From NCBI RefSeq assembly GCF_001677275.1, contig NZ_CP016178.1, positions 434,001 to 498,000 on the forward strand: 64,000 nucleotides of DNA. Direction: 5' to 3'. Source of the DNA: Vibrio breoganii (GTDB lineage Bacteria; Pseudomonadota; Gammaproteobacteria; Enterobacterales; Vibrionaceae). This document shows positions 46,239-55,044 of this stretch, in pieces. The notes beneath the pieces were generated by a model that saw only the letters and a program-made list of their open reading frames with translations, made no database searches and had not been told where the DNA came from. Position 1 is the first letter of the stretch; each line of letters begins with the position of its first letter. A program made the translations under genes and the position numbers.

Positions 46239-46898
46239 ATGTCGCACCCAATCATTAAAGACCTAAACAGCCGTTACACAGCAAAGAAATACGATACAAA
46301 CAAGCGCATTTCAGCTGAAGATATGGATGTTATCAAAGAAGCCATCCGTTTGTCAGCTTCTTCTATCAACTCACAGCCTTGGAAGTTTATTGTGATTGAG
46401 AGTGATGCGGCTAAGCAGCGTTTCCATGACACTTTTGCCAACATGCACCAATTTAACCAGCCTCACGCTAAAGAAGCGTCGCACGTTATATTGTTTGCTC
46501 ACAACCCGAACTACACAAAAGATGACTACCGCAAAGTTGTCGATGTAGAAGTTAGCTCTGGCCACCTACCAGCAGACATGTACGACAACATGCTAAACGG
46601 CGCTTACGGTTTTGCTGAGCTAAACACTGACGAGAGCGGCTTCAACGGCAACTGGACTAAGGCTCAAACCTACATTGCTGTTGGTAACACGCTGCACGTT
46701 CTAGCTCGCATGGGCATCGCATCGACTCCGATGGAAGGTGTTGACCCTGACCTTATCGGTGAAGCATTTGCAGAAGAGCTAAACGGTTTCCAGTGTGATT
46801 TCGCACTCGCTATCGGTTACCACCTAGAAGGTGAAGACTACAACTATGGCAAGCCAAAAGCGCGCCTAGCAACAGAAGATGTTATTACTGTTGTTTAA
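46239..46898 (+). CDS. NAD(P)H-dependent nitroreductase (NfsB type)
   Basis: FMN-dependent nitroreductase of 219 aa, close to the length of E. coli NfsB (217). RYTAKKYDTNKRIS at the N-terminus and SASSINSQPWKFIVIES give the FMN-binding Arg and the SxxNxQPW motif. The ATG at 46239 follows GAGGA; an in-frame ATG at 46185 is less likely. The IGYHLEGEDYNYGKPKAR tail is typical. It reduces nitroaromatics and quinones with NAD(P)H; its physiological substrate is unknown. A weak hairpin at 46916-46946 may terminate it. Confidence 0.92.
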   Translation: MSHPIIKDLNSRYTAKKYDTNKRISAEDMDVIKEAIRLSASSINSQPWKFIVIESDAAKQRFHDTFANMHQFNQPHAKEASHVILFAHNPNYTKDDYRKVVDVEVSSGHLPADMYDNMLNGAYGFAELNTDESGFNGNWTKAQTYIAVGNTLHVLARMGIASTPMEGVDPDLIGEAFAEELNGFQCDFALAIGYHLEGEDYNYGKPKARLATEDVITVV

Positions 46899-47133
46899 TG
46901 GCAAGTGATTGGTGAGAAAGGCTGGGGGAGACTCTGGCCTTTTTTGGTTTTTTAGCTACGAGCCACGAGCTGCTAGTTTCAAGCTACGAGGCGCAAGATA
47001 AAAGCTAAGGTCCCGTTGAACTGTAGTAATTCAAGGTTTTCGATGGGCTGTCACTTCTGAAGTAAGGACTGCCACACAAGCACTCCCAAGGCTCACAGGT
47101 ACCGTCATACCTAAGATTCTTATATGGACCCCC

Positions 47134-47339
47134 TCGGTAAATCAACAAAGAATTTGGAAAACAAGTATAGATGCGCACTTATATACGGGCTTTATTGAGG
47201 AGCTACCTCGCCCTAAAATGTAGTCGCACCAGTAGGCTATTTCTCGATATCGGCAAGTCTACTGCCTCGAATCTTATCTAGCTCATACTGGTCGGTCTTA
47301 CCTGTCTTACATCGCTCTTCGTTGACTATGCTCGGTCTA
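47134..47339 (-). ncRNA. Possible bridge-RNA region of the IS110-type element
   Basis: About 200 bp of non-coding DNA between the transposase stop codon and the subterminal repeat. In IS1111-group elements this end is reported to encode the bridge RNA that pairs with target and donor. GACCGAGC-type and AAGTCTACTGCC stretches might form loops, but I could not fold it. Confidence 0.3.
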
Positions 47340-48374
47340 TCATGACAATTTAATTGGCTGATAGTCCGAATCATTCTTTAATAAAGCATAAGCGGTTCGA
47401 ACGGTTTTGTTCGCTAAAGCAATTGCAGCGATCTTTTTTCCTCGCCGTTCGACTAGCGCTTGTAACCACTGCTCTTTGTTTGTTGTCGCTGGACGGTTTA
47501 ATACATGAGTGATAACGGAAAGCGCTCCTTGAAATAAAATTGAACGAAGTCGCTTATCCGCACTGTACTTAGATATATGTCCAATACGCTCTTTCCCGCC
47601 GGAACTGTTCTGTTTAGGTGTTAGCCCTATATTAGCGGATGCTTCTCGGCCATTAGAAAAGTTTTCACCTCGCCCTAATCGTAACGCTAACCCTAGCGCC
47701 CCTAACGGACCGACCCCTTCTAGCTTCATCAGCTTTTTGCAAATATGATGCGACTTAACCAAAGATTCGAGCTGCCTATCTAGTTCTTGCAAGTGTTCAA
47801 TTTGGCACAATAAATGTGACCATGACCTGTGTAGCGCCGTTCTAAAACTATCAGGTAAAGAGTTATCAGCATCTTCTAGGATGAAAGGGATTTCCTTTCT
47901 TAACTTAGATAGGCCTTGCGGTAGAATAACTCCGAACTCAGCTAATACTCCTCGCATCTGGTTACTTTGTGCGACTAGTTGAACCTTAGCCAAGTGTCGC
48001 ATACGCTCTAACGATTGAAGTGCCTGCTCCTCAGTTGAGTGAATATGAGTACCATGGATGTGCTCTTGCTGTGCTGCAACACCAATGGCTAAAGCATCAT
48101 TCCTATCTGTCTTTTGCTTGGTTTGAAATGCTTTTACGGCTCTGGCGTTGATGACTTTTACAATGTGGCCTGCGCTAATTGCGAATCGAGCCCAGTAGTG
48201 TGCACTGCCACAGGCTTCCATAGCCACGAGGGCTTGTTTTTCATTTATCAGAATTTCTTTGAGTTTTGCTCGACTGACTTCGCGGTTGTAAATGACTTTT
48301 CCGTTAGGGCAGAGTTTGCAAACTTGGAATACATTCTTTGCTAAATCAATAGCTAATAGATTAGGCTTAGTCAT
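47340..48374 (-). CDS. IS110-family transposase
   Basis: Recombinase of 344 aa with an N-terminal RuvC-like DEDD domain (LLAIDLAKNVFQVC gives the first Asp, AMEACGSAHYWA the Glu, KTDRNDALAI the later Asp pair) and a C-terminal transposase_20 domain (KLEGVGPLGALGLAL, ANIGLTPKQNSSGGKER with the nucleophilic Ser). It is full length and may be active. No passenger gene. Confidence 0.92.
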   Translation of the reverse strand: MTKPNLLAIDLAKNVFQVCKLCPNGKVIYNREVSRAKLKEILINEKQALVAMEACGSAHYWARFAISAGHIVKVINARAVKAFQTKQKTDRNDALAIGVAAQQEHIHGTHIHSTEEQALQSLERMRHLAKVQLVAQSNQMRGVLAEFGVILPQGLSKLRKEIPFILEDADNSLPDSFRTALHRSWSHLLCQIEHLQELDRQLESLVKSHHICKKLMKLEGVGPLGALGLALRLGRGENFSNGREASANIGLTPKQNSSGGKERIGHISKYSADKRLRSILFQGALSVITHVLNRPATTNKEQWLQALVERRGKKIAAIALANKTVRTAYALLKNDSDYQPIKLS

Positions 48375-48529
48375 GTATGGGCTCCTTTGGCTAATCTTTA
48401 GTCGGATTAAGACCGTAGCTCCTCAAGGAGAGGGAGTCCATACATCTGGATAGTTGCTGGGCAACTTCCAGAATGACGTGGCTGGAGATGGTAATATTAG
48501 CGTCTCCGCGCTCCCAAGTCGCTCGAATT

Positions 48530-49290
48530 CGTCATCCTCGAGTTCTTTTATCGAGGATCTTGGGTAGCTCGGAGTCTAAAGGTACCGCTGAAAACAGAGG
48601 TTATGTGAATATCTGTTGCCCAGATCTCCGATAAGAGCACTCGGAGATGACGTTCGATAAGAACACTCGGAGATGACGTCCGATAGGAGTGCTCGGAGAT
48701 GACGTTGTTTGGTTTCCTTGTCGATCTAGTCAACAGTAGTTGTTTTCATTGATGGCATCCTCTCGCTCGTAGGGACTTAACCCAGTGTTAACCCTATGGC
48801 ATGCCGCACCGTTATACCCGCAACGCACACACCGTCATCCTCGAGTTCTTTTATCGAGGATCTTGGGTAGCTCGGAATCTAAAGGTACCGCTGAAAACAG
48901 AGGTTATGTGAATACCTGTTGCGCTAGATCTCCGATAAAAGCACTCGGAGATGACGTTCGATAGGAACACTCGGAGATGACGTCCGATAGGAGTGCTCGG
49001 AGATGACGCTGTTTGGCTTCCTTGTCGATCTAGTCAACAGTAGTTGTTTTCATTGATGGCGTCCTCTCGCTCGCAGGGACTTAACCCGGTGTTAACCCTA
49101 TGGTATGCCGCACCGTCATACCCGCGACGCACACACCGTCATCCTCGAGTTCTTTTATCGAGGATCTTGGGTAGCTCGGAGTCTAAAGGTACCGCTGAAA
49201 ACAGAGGTTATGTGAATATCTGTTGCCCAGATCTCCGATAAGAGCCCTCGGAGATGACGTTCGATAAGAGCGCTCTGAGATGACGGGGGC
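48530..49290. repeat. Tandem array of about 303-bp units
   Basis: Units start with CGTCATCCTCGAG at 48530, 48833 and 49137 (periods 303 and 304 bp); the third ends early near 49290. Each unit begins with a palindrome (ATCCTCGAGTTC...ATCGAGGATC) and holds several copies of CTCGGAGATGACG. The first two units differ by only a few bases. Longer open frames through it shift between copies and are not genes. Confidence 0.88.
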
Positions 49291-49319
49291 GAGTTAAAAT
49301 CGCCCAGTATCTGACCAAT

Positions 49320-49937
49320 CTAATCAACATAAACCTCAGTATTCGGATTGTTCGCAAACTTGAAGATCATCTCAATGTCTTCCTTCATTGTGCGACTTTT
49401 TGAAAGCTCTGGTAGTTCATCAAGGGCAAAGAATCCGATCTCTGAGATTTCTATGTTGATAGTGGGTGTACCAGACTCTAATTCGCACAAGAAAAACATC
49501 TTATAGATATGAAAAGGGTATGGGGGTGAGTAGGGGTGTACCGCTCTATCTTTGATGGCAACCAGTTTAGGGTTGGAAACGACATACCCTGACTCTTCAA
49601 AGACTTCTCTGATGACGCCCTGGGTTGGGGTTTCACACACATCGCCCCAGCCTCCAGGCAGAGTCCAGCAATTGTCTTCACGCTCTCGAACCAGGAGGAT
49701 CTTTCCATCTTTAATAACACCAGCTCGAACGTCAATTTTCGGAGTGGGGTATCCGCTTTCAGCGATAAAGAGATTCGCCACTTTTTCTACAGGCTGGTTA
49801 CTAAGCTCAGCAAACATTTTATGCGAGATATCTGCCACTTGGTCAAAGCGTTCTAGATCAAATTTATCTTTGGAATAGGTTTTTCCCGCTTGGCTTATTG
49901 CTTGTAATTGTTTTACCCATTCTAGCCACTGATTCAT
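49320..49937 (-). CDS. NUDIX hydrolase with N-terminal Nudix_N_2-type domain
   Basis: Pyrophosphohydrolase of 205 aa. The N-terminal WLEWVKQLQAISQAGKTYS segment is the helical Nudix_N_2 region, usual in ADP-ribose-type hydrolases. The Nudix box is complete: GGWGDVCETPTQGVIREV followed by FEESGY. The ATG at 49937 has AAAGGAATC before it. Start and LysR stop overlap as ATGA, so the two are translationally coupled. The substrate is unknown; coupling to a LysR gene suggests a dedicated role. Confidence 0.88.
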   Translation of the reverse strand: MNQWLEWVKQLQAISQAGKTYSKDKFDLERFDQVADISHKMFAELSNQPVEKVANLFIAESGYPTPKIDVRAGVIKDGKILLVREREDNCWTLPGGWGDVCETPTQGVIREVFEESGYVVSNPKLVAIKDRAVHPYSPPYPFHIYKMFFLCELESGTPTINIEISEIGFFALDELPELSKSRTMKEDIEMIFKFANNPNTEVYVD

Positions 49938-50860
49938 GCTGATTCCTTTGCCGCTGAAATTAAACAATCGTAGAAGGCTGATGCGGCAGGAGAGAGCCCT
50001 CTTAGGTGATTTCTCAGTACGATGGAGAACTGACTATTAAAGTGCCATTGTTCCGGCTTTAATGCTGTGAATTGATCTCGATAATCGTGATTTTCAATAA
50101 GGTGTGTAGGAAGAAAACTAACGTGGGTTCCTGCAAGGGTCAGCATTAAACCAGATTCTACGTGCCAGCCGTCTATGAGTTTAAGATTTTGATATTGGCC
50201 AATGTCGAGCAAGGCGTACATAGTATCTGCGGCATAGCCACCAACATTGATTCTCTGTGACTCCAGTGAATAGCCGTTGTCTCGAATCTTGTTGGCGAGA
50301 TCCTTACGTGCGTACAGACGACTTTCTTCAGTGAAAATGGGCTCTACATGAGCGTAAGAATAGGTCTGATGATCATCGAGCACGACAATCATCATATCTA
50401 ACTGGTTTTTCGCTAATTTTTCGTTGAGTACGGTGAAATCTCCTATCTCAAGAGTCAGTTCTACGTCATCGCTGAGCTTATAATAAGCCTCGATAGCCTT
50501 GGAGAGAGGATTGGATGACAGAGAAACGGTATTGTCCAAGCAACCGACACGAACGTGACCTATTAATTTAGAGCTGACACCCTTGAGTTTGGCAGCGTAG
50601 TCTGACAGCAAGCTATTGATCTCATTTGCATAATTATATACTTTGCATCCCTCGTCAGTTAACACAAAGCCGCTTCGACCTCGGTTACAAAGTACTACAC
50701 CAAGGCTTTTTTCTAGGGTGATGAGTTCCTTGCTGAGCACTGGCTGACTGAGGCCAGTGGTTAAGGTAGCATTGCTGATCCCACCCTGCTCAACGATCTC
50801 TGAAAAAAGCTCGAGTCGGCGTAGGTCACGCTTGTCTAATTTTTCGATGTTAATGGACAT
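49934..50860 (-). CDS. LysR-family transcriptional regulator
   Basis: Regulator of 308 aa. The winged HTH covers residues 10-70 (LFSEIVEQGGISNATLTTGL, SQPVLSKELITLEKSLG) and the periplasmic-binding-like effector domain about 95-300. The ATG at 50860 gives the family length; a longer frame reaches into the divergent permease gene. Divergent to the permease/DUF917/hydantoinase operon with a 118-bp intergenic region, so it probably controls that operon, and it is coupled with the NUDIX gene. Confidence 0.88.
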   Translation of the reverse strand: MSINIEKLDKRDLRRLELFSEIVEQGGISNATLTTGLSQPVLSKELITLEKSLGVVLCNRGRSGFVLTDEGCKVYNYANEINSLLSDYAAKLKGVSSKLIGHVRVGCLDNTVSLSSNPLSKAIEAYYKLSDDVELTLEIGDFTVLNEKLAKNQLDMMIVVLDDHQTYSYAHVEPIFTEESRLYARKDLANKIRDNGYSLESQRINVGGYAADTMYALLDIGQYQNLKLIDGWHVESGLMLTLAGTHVSFLPTHLIENHDYRDQFTALKPEQWHFNSQFSIVLRNHLRGLSPAASAFYDCLISAAKESA

Positions 50861-50978
50861 AAATTCTATACATAACAAATTATGAATGTTTAGATTCAAT
50901 AATATGTATTTATTTACATGTAACAAGGTGCTAACTTTTTTTATGTGACCAATATGGATAAATATGTAGGAGAGACGG

Positions 50979-52280
50979 ATGTCTGCAAAACCTAAGTCAA
51001 AGATTGACGATTTCGAATTAGAGCCAGTGCCTGAAAAAGCCAAGCGTTCTTGGTGGGTAATCAGCCTAATTTGGTTGGCTATTGGTATTGATATTTCAGG
51101 CTTGTTCTTGGGAGCGATCTTGAGTGAAGGCATGGCAATTAACGATGCCTTACTAGCGACCTTTATTGGTTCATCCATTCTAGCTGTTCTAGCTATGCTG
51201 TGTGCAAACATCGGTTTTCAATCAGGCGTATCTACTCCGCTAGTTAGTAGCGCAGTGTTCGGCCGCAATGGTGGTAAATTATTAGGCCTTATTACAGGTG
51301 TTTCCTTAGTTGGCTGGTTCGCTTTTCAGGCCGATTTCTTTGCGTTAATTCTGGTAGAGGCTCTTGCCAAATATAATGTAGACGTATCACATTTCGCCGC
51401 CTTAGTGGGAGGCGGAGCCTTGATGATGGCCACCGCTATCTATGGTGTGCGTGCCCTTGGTAAGCTTTCTACTTACTCTGTTCCGCTAATGGTTGGTTTG
51501 ATTACCCTTGGTCTTATTATGGCTTCGGGTTCACAATCTGGTGGAGAGAGAGAACTTATCGCGCCTATGTCTATGGGCGAAGCAATCTCTTTTGTTATGT
51601 CTATCTGGATCCTAGCGGCAATCGCCTCTCCAGATATCGCTCGCTACGCTAAGACACGTAAAGACGCCATTCTTGGCGCAGGTTTTGGTTTCCTACTGGG
51701 TAACAGTGCCACTATTATTGTTGCACTTCTACTAACCGAAATGACAGGTACAGACAATCTAGTTGAAGTCTTCTTCACGATTGGCCTTGGTATGGTTGCA
51801 ATCACCATTTTGGTTTTCGCACAGTGGACGACTAACAGCAGTAACCTAGTATCGGGTGCGCTAGGCATGTCGGTTGCTTTACCACGTGTACCACGCCCTG
51901 TATGGGTTATCTTGATGACTATCATCGGTCTAGCTATCGCTCAGTTTGGTATGGTGGACAAATTTACCGCCTTCTTAACTCTTCTTGGCGTGACTATCGC
52001 TCCATCTGCCGGCGTATATCTGGCTCAGTACTACTTCATAAACAAACAAGACTTTACCTTTGAAGCCATTCAAAACGTTCCTTCATGGAAGGTCAATGGC
52101 CTACTAGCTTGGGCATTTGGTAGCGCTATCAGTGCATGTACCGCTGGTGAGTTCTTCAACTTATTCTCCATCACTTCAATCTCAGCTATTGATGGGATCT
52201 TGGCTTCATTTGTGGCCTACATGGTGTTGGCAAAAGTAACGTCTTTGGGAAAGAGCAAGGAGACTGTGGGTGATTATTAA
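50979..52280 (+). CDS. NCS1-type permease (cytosine permease/CodB-like)
   Basis: Inner-membrane transporter of 433 aa with about 12 hydrophobic segments and the CodB-like pattern (WWVISLIWLAIGIDISGLFLG, then SSAVFGRNGGKLLG). NCS1 permeases carry nucleobases, hydantoins and related compounds with Na+ or H+. AGGAGAG precedes the ATG. It is the first gene of an operon with DUF917 and hydantoinase-type genes, overlapping the next by 11 bp. A hydantoin-like or other small heterocyclic substrate fits the neighbours. Confidence 0.85.
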   Translation: MSAKPKSKIDDFELEPVPEKAKRSWWVISLIWLAIGIDISGLFLGAILSEGMAINDALLATFIGSSILAVLAMLCANIGFQSGVSTPLVSSAVFGRNGGKLLGLITGVSLVGWFAFQADFFALILVEALAKYNVDVSHFAALVGGGALMMATAIYGVRALGKLSTYSVPLMVGLITLGLIMASGSQSGGERELIAPMSMGEAISFVMSIWILAAIASPDIARYAKTRKDAILGAGFGFLLGNSATIIVALLLTEMTGTDNLVEVFFTIGLGMVAITILVFAQWTTNSSNLVSGALGMSVALPRVPRPVWVILMTIIGLAIAQFGMVDKFTAFLTLLGVTIAPSAGVYLAQYYFINKQDFTFEAIQNVPSWKVNGLLAWAFGSAISACTAGEFFNLFSITSISAIDGILASFVAYMVLAKVTSLGKSKETVGDY

Positions 52281-53397
52281 TGAGCAGATTATTGACGATA
52301 TCGCTCTTGGCGCGACGGTGCTTGGTACTGGCGGTGGCGGTGATCCCTATAGTGGTGCCCTGATGGCGAAGGTTGCTATCAAGAACGCCGAGAAGCCTGT
52401 AGAGATTATATCTCTGGACGAAGTAAAAGATGATTGGATGACAGTACCTTCATCCATGATTGGCGCGCCAACGGTATCAATTGAAAAGATTAACTCAGAG
52501 TCTCAGATGCTGGTGGCATTTGAAGCGATGGAACAAGCCCTAGGCGAAGATATTCAGGCAACGTTTCCTATCGAGGTAGGCGGGTTTAACTCCTTGATTC
52601 CTATCTTGGTAGCAGCGCAAAAGGGCATTCCTGTTGTGGACTGTGACGCCATGGGGCGCGCATTCCCTGAATCTCAGATGGTGACCTTTTATTTAGATGG
52701 CTTGCCATCGGCGCCAAATACCCTTGCTGATGAGAAAGGCAATGTTGTCACCCTTCATCCACTTGATGGTGTTTGGTCTGAACGATTTGCTCGCCCAATT
52801 ACCGAAGAGATGGGTGGCAGTGCCGCTATGTGTGACTACCCAATGAAGGGTCGCAACCTCAAGCGAAGTGCCTTAGGCGGCACCCTGACCCAAGCAATGC
52901 AGATTGGTCAGGCAATCCGTGCGGCCAATAAGAATGGCGAGAACGCGGTTGATGCTGTGCTTGAGATTGTCGGCGGGACACGCCTTGTGAGCGGTAAGAT
53001 TGTTGATATTGAGCGCACTACAGCAGGCGGTTTTGTTACCGGCGGTGTGATCATTGAGAAGCTAAACAAGGCCGGCACTGAATCTCAACCAAAGGATGTG
53101 TACGTGCACTTCCAGAATGAACTGTTATTGGCACACGAAGGCCGTAAAGCCGAAGATATTAGCCAAGAGTCACTGCTGGCGGCGACTCCAGACCTTATCT
53201 CTATTCTTGACCATGAAACGGGTCAGCCGGTAACAACTGAGCAGCTTAGATACGGGCAGCGTGTTGATCTGATTGCTTATCCTTGTGATCCGAAATGGCG
53301 CACAGCAAAGGGCATTGAAGTCGCCGGTCCTAACTACTTTGGTTACGACGTTGAATACAAAACCATTGAGCAATTAACCGAGGGAGAGTCAACATAA
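52270..53397 (+). CDS. DUF917-family protein (S-Me-THD-like)
   Basis: Cytoplasmic protein of 375 aa of the DUF917 family, which Pfam has renamed after S-methyl-thiohydantoin desulfurase. The glycine-rich GATVLGTGGGGDPYSG near the N-terminus and PVVDCDAMGRAFPESQM are typical. The start is a GTG supported by AAGGAG seven bases before it. The gene overlaps the permease end and, by TAATG, the hydantoinase start. These proteins are regularly paired with hydantoinase-A homologues. The substrate is not known. Confidence 0.82.
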   Translation: MIINEQIIDDIALGATVLGTGGGGDPYSGALMAKVAIKNAEKPVEIISLDEVKDDWMTVPSSMIGAPTVSIEKINSESQMLVAFEAMEQALGEDIQATFPIEVGGFNSLIPILVAAQKGIPVVDCDAMGRAFPESQMVTFYLDGLPSAPNTLADEKGNVVTLHPLDGVWSERFARPITEEMGGSAAMCDYPMKGRNLKRSALGGTLTQAMQIGQAIRAANKNGENAVDAVLEIVGGTRLVSGKIVDIERTTAGGFVTGGVIIEKLNKAGTESQPKDVYVHFQNELLLAHEGRKAEDISQESLLAATPDLISILDHETGQPVTTEQLRYGQRVDLIAYPCDPKWRTAKGIEVAGPNYFGYDVEYKTIEQLTEGEST

Positions 53398-54953
53398 TGC
53401 AACAGTTTCGTTTGGGTATAGATGTTGGCGGTACTAACACAGACGGTGTATTGCTTGACTCAAATCTAGAGTGTGTGGCTAAGGTGAAAGTGCCTACCTC
53501 ACATGATATTTTTACTGGTATCGACGGGGCTATCTCGGCGCTATTAGAACAAAGTGGCGCAACCGGCGCGCAGATCAAACATGCCATGCTAGGCACAACA
53601 CAATGCACCAATGCCATTGTAGAGAAAAAAGGCTTAGACCGTGTTGGCATGATCCGTCTTGCTTTGCCAAGCGGTAGCAGTGTTCCGCCGCTTTGCGGTT
53701 GGAGTGACTCTTGGCAAGCATTGCTGGGTGAGCACTTCTATCAGGCTCATGGTGGTTACGAATATGACGGTCAGCTCATTGCCGATATTCAAGAACAAGA
53801 GATTCGTGATCTTTGCGCAAAAATGCGCGGTCAGGTGGACTCAATCGCTATCTGCGGAGTTTTCTCTCCAGTCAACGGTGAGCAAGAGAACCAAGTAGCG
53901 CAGTGGGTTCGTGAAGAACTGCCTGAGGTAAACATCTCTGTTTCTCACCAAGTGGGTAGCCTAGGCATTCTTGAGCGTGAGAACGCAACCATTTTAAATG
54001 CCGCGCTTCAGGGCACTGCCAAGCGCTTTGTACAAGGCTTTTGCAACGCGCTTGAGTCGCACCGCATCCTTGTTCACCCATACTTTGGACAAAACGATGG
54101 CACCTTGATGTCACAAGAATTTGCGCTTAAGTATCCAATTCTAACCGTGGCATGTGGCCCCACTAACTCCATTCGCGGAGCCAGCCATCTGTCTAAGCTC
54201 GACGATGCCATCGTTGTGGATGTGGGCGGAACCACAGCCGATATCGGCGCTCTAGTACATGGTTACCCACGCGAGTCTAGCATTGCAGTTGAGCTTGGTG
54301 AGGTAAGAACCAACTTCCGTATGCCGGATATCCTTGCTTTGGCTATTGGTGGCGGCACTGTTGTTCGCGAACAAGAACAAGGCTATACACTTGGTCCTGA
54401 CAGTGTGGGTCATGAGCTTCTGCAAAAGGGCAAAAGCTTTGGTGGTGAAACACTTACACTAACCGACGTAGCGCTTACTCTAGACAAGATGCAATGGCAT
54501 GCGGACAACAAACCGCAAGCGGTTGAGCTTTCCCAGCAATCGGTTGAAGCCATCTATCAGCAGATGATTGAGGTGGTAGAAGAGGGCATCGATAAGATGA
54601 AAACCTCGGCGGCGCAGGTTCCGGTTATTCTAGTGGGTGGTGGTAGTGCGCTACTACCTGATGAGTTTGTCGGAGTTAGCGAGGTAGTTCGCCCTGAAAA
54701 CTTTGAGGTTGCCAATGCCATCGGCGTTGCCCTTGGCGAGATTTCGGGTCAATTAGACAAGATAGTGCCAATCGCAGCCAACGAGCGCCAACAGGTGCTT
54801 GATGCCCTAGAGCAAGAAGCAAAACATACGGCAATTGAAGCCGGCGCTTGCCCTGAAAGTGTATTGGTAATCGAGCGCAGTGAGATCCCACTGAGTTACC
54901 TTCAAGGCAATATGGTGCATGTGAAGATCAAGGCTGCGGGTAAGATTGCTTAG
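53397..54953 (+). CDS. Hydantoinase/oxoprolinase-A family protein (HyuA-like)
   Basis: ASKHA-fold ATPase-type hydrolase of 518 aa. The N-terminal LGIDVGGTNTDGVLLDS is the phosphate-1 motif, VVDVGGTTADIGALVHG the second, and PVILVGGGSALLPDEF lies in the C-terminal half. Such enzymes open hydantoin-like rings with ATP. It is the last gene of the permease-DUF917-hydantoinase operon, translationally coupled to DUF917 and closed by a strong terminator. Together they probably take up and degrade a hydantoin- or thiohydantoin-type compound, which is inference. Confidence 0.88.
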   Translation: MQQFRLGIDVGGTNTDGVLLDSNLECVAKVKVPTSHDIFTGIDGAISALLEQSGATGAQIKHAMLGTTQCTNAIVEKKGLDRVGMIRLALPSGSSVPPLCGWSDSWQALLGEHFYQAHGGYEYDGQLIADIQEQEIRDLCAKMRGQVDSIAICGVFSPVNGEQENQVAQWVREELPEVNISVSHQVGSLGILERENATILNAALQGTAKRFVQGFCNALESHRILVHPYFGQNDGTLMSQEFALKYPILTVACGPTNSIRGASHLSKLDDAIVVDVGGTTADIGALVHGYPRESSIAVELGEVRTNFRMPDILALAIGGGTVVREQEQGYTLGPDSVGHELLQKGKSFGGETLTLTDVALTLDKMQWHADNKPQAVELSQQSVEAIYQQMIEVVEEGIDKMKTSAAQVPVILVGGGSALLPDEFVGVSEVVRPENFEVANAIGVALGEISGQLDKIVPIAANERQQVLDALEQEAKHTAIEAGACPESVLVIERSEIPLSYLQGNMVHVKIKAAGKIA

Positions 54954-54979
54954 TCTTATATAGAAAACACCGAAAATTA

Positions 54980-55013
54980 AAAAGCCCCTTAGTCGAAGAC
55001 TTAGGGGCTTTGT
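54980..55013. terminator. Bidirectional terminator
   Basis: AAAGCCCCTTAGTC pairs with GACTTAGGGGCTTT, with A- and T-runs at the flanks, between the convergent hydantoinase and PL7 genes. Confidence 0.88.
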
Positions 55014-55044
55014 TTTAACTAGCCTTTAAAAGCACTCGACGCAA

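Larger units (their letters stand above)
47123..48443 (-). mobile_element. IS110-family element, IS1111-like
   Basis: Subterminal inverted repeats TATGGACCCCC (47123-47133) and, reversed, TATGGACTCCC (48433-48443) flank a single transposase gene. Subterminal rather than terminal repeats are a mark of the IS1111 group. The true ends lie a few bases outside and cannot be fixed, since IS110 elements make no regular target duplication. Confidence 0.75.

Noticed and set aside
48530..49290. CRISPR-like look of repeated 11-13-bp units
   Set aside because: Spacing is irregular, the whole 303-bp unit including the 'spacers' is repeated, and no cas gene is present.
50861..51211. N-terminal extension of the LysR frame reaching into the permease gene
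   Set aside because: It overlaps the start of the divergent permease and is not LysR sequence; the ATG at 50860 starts the HTH domain normally.
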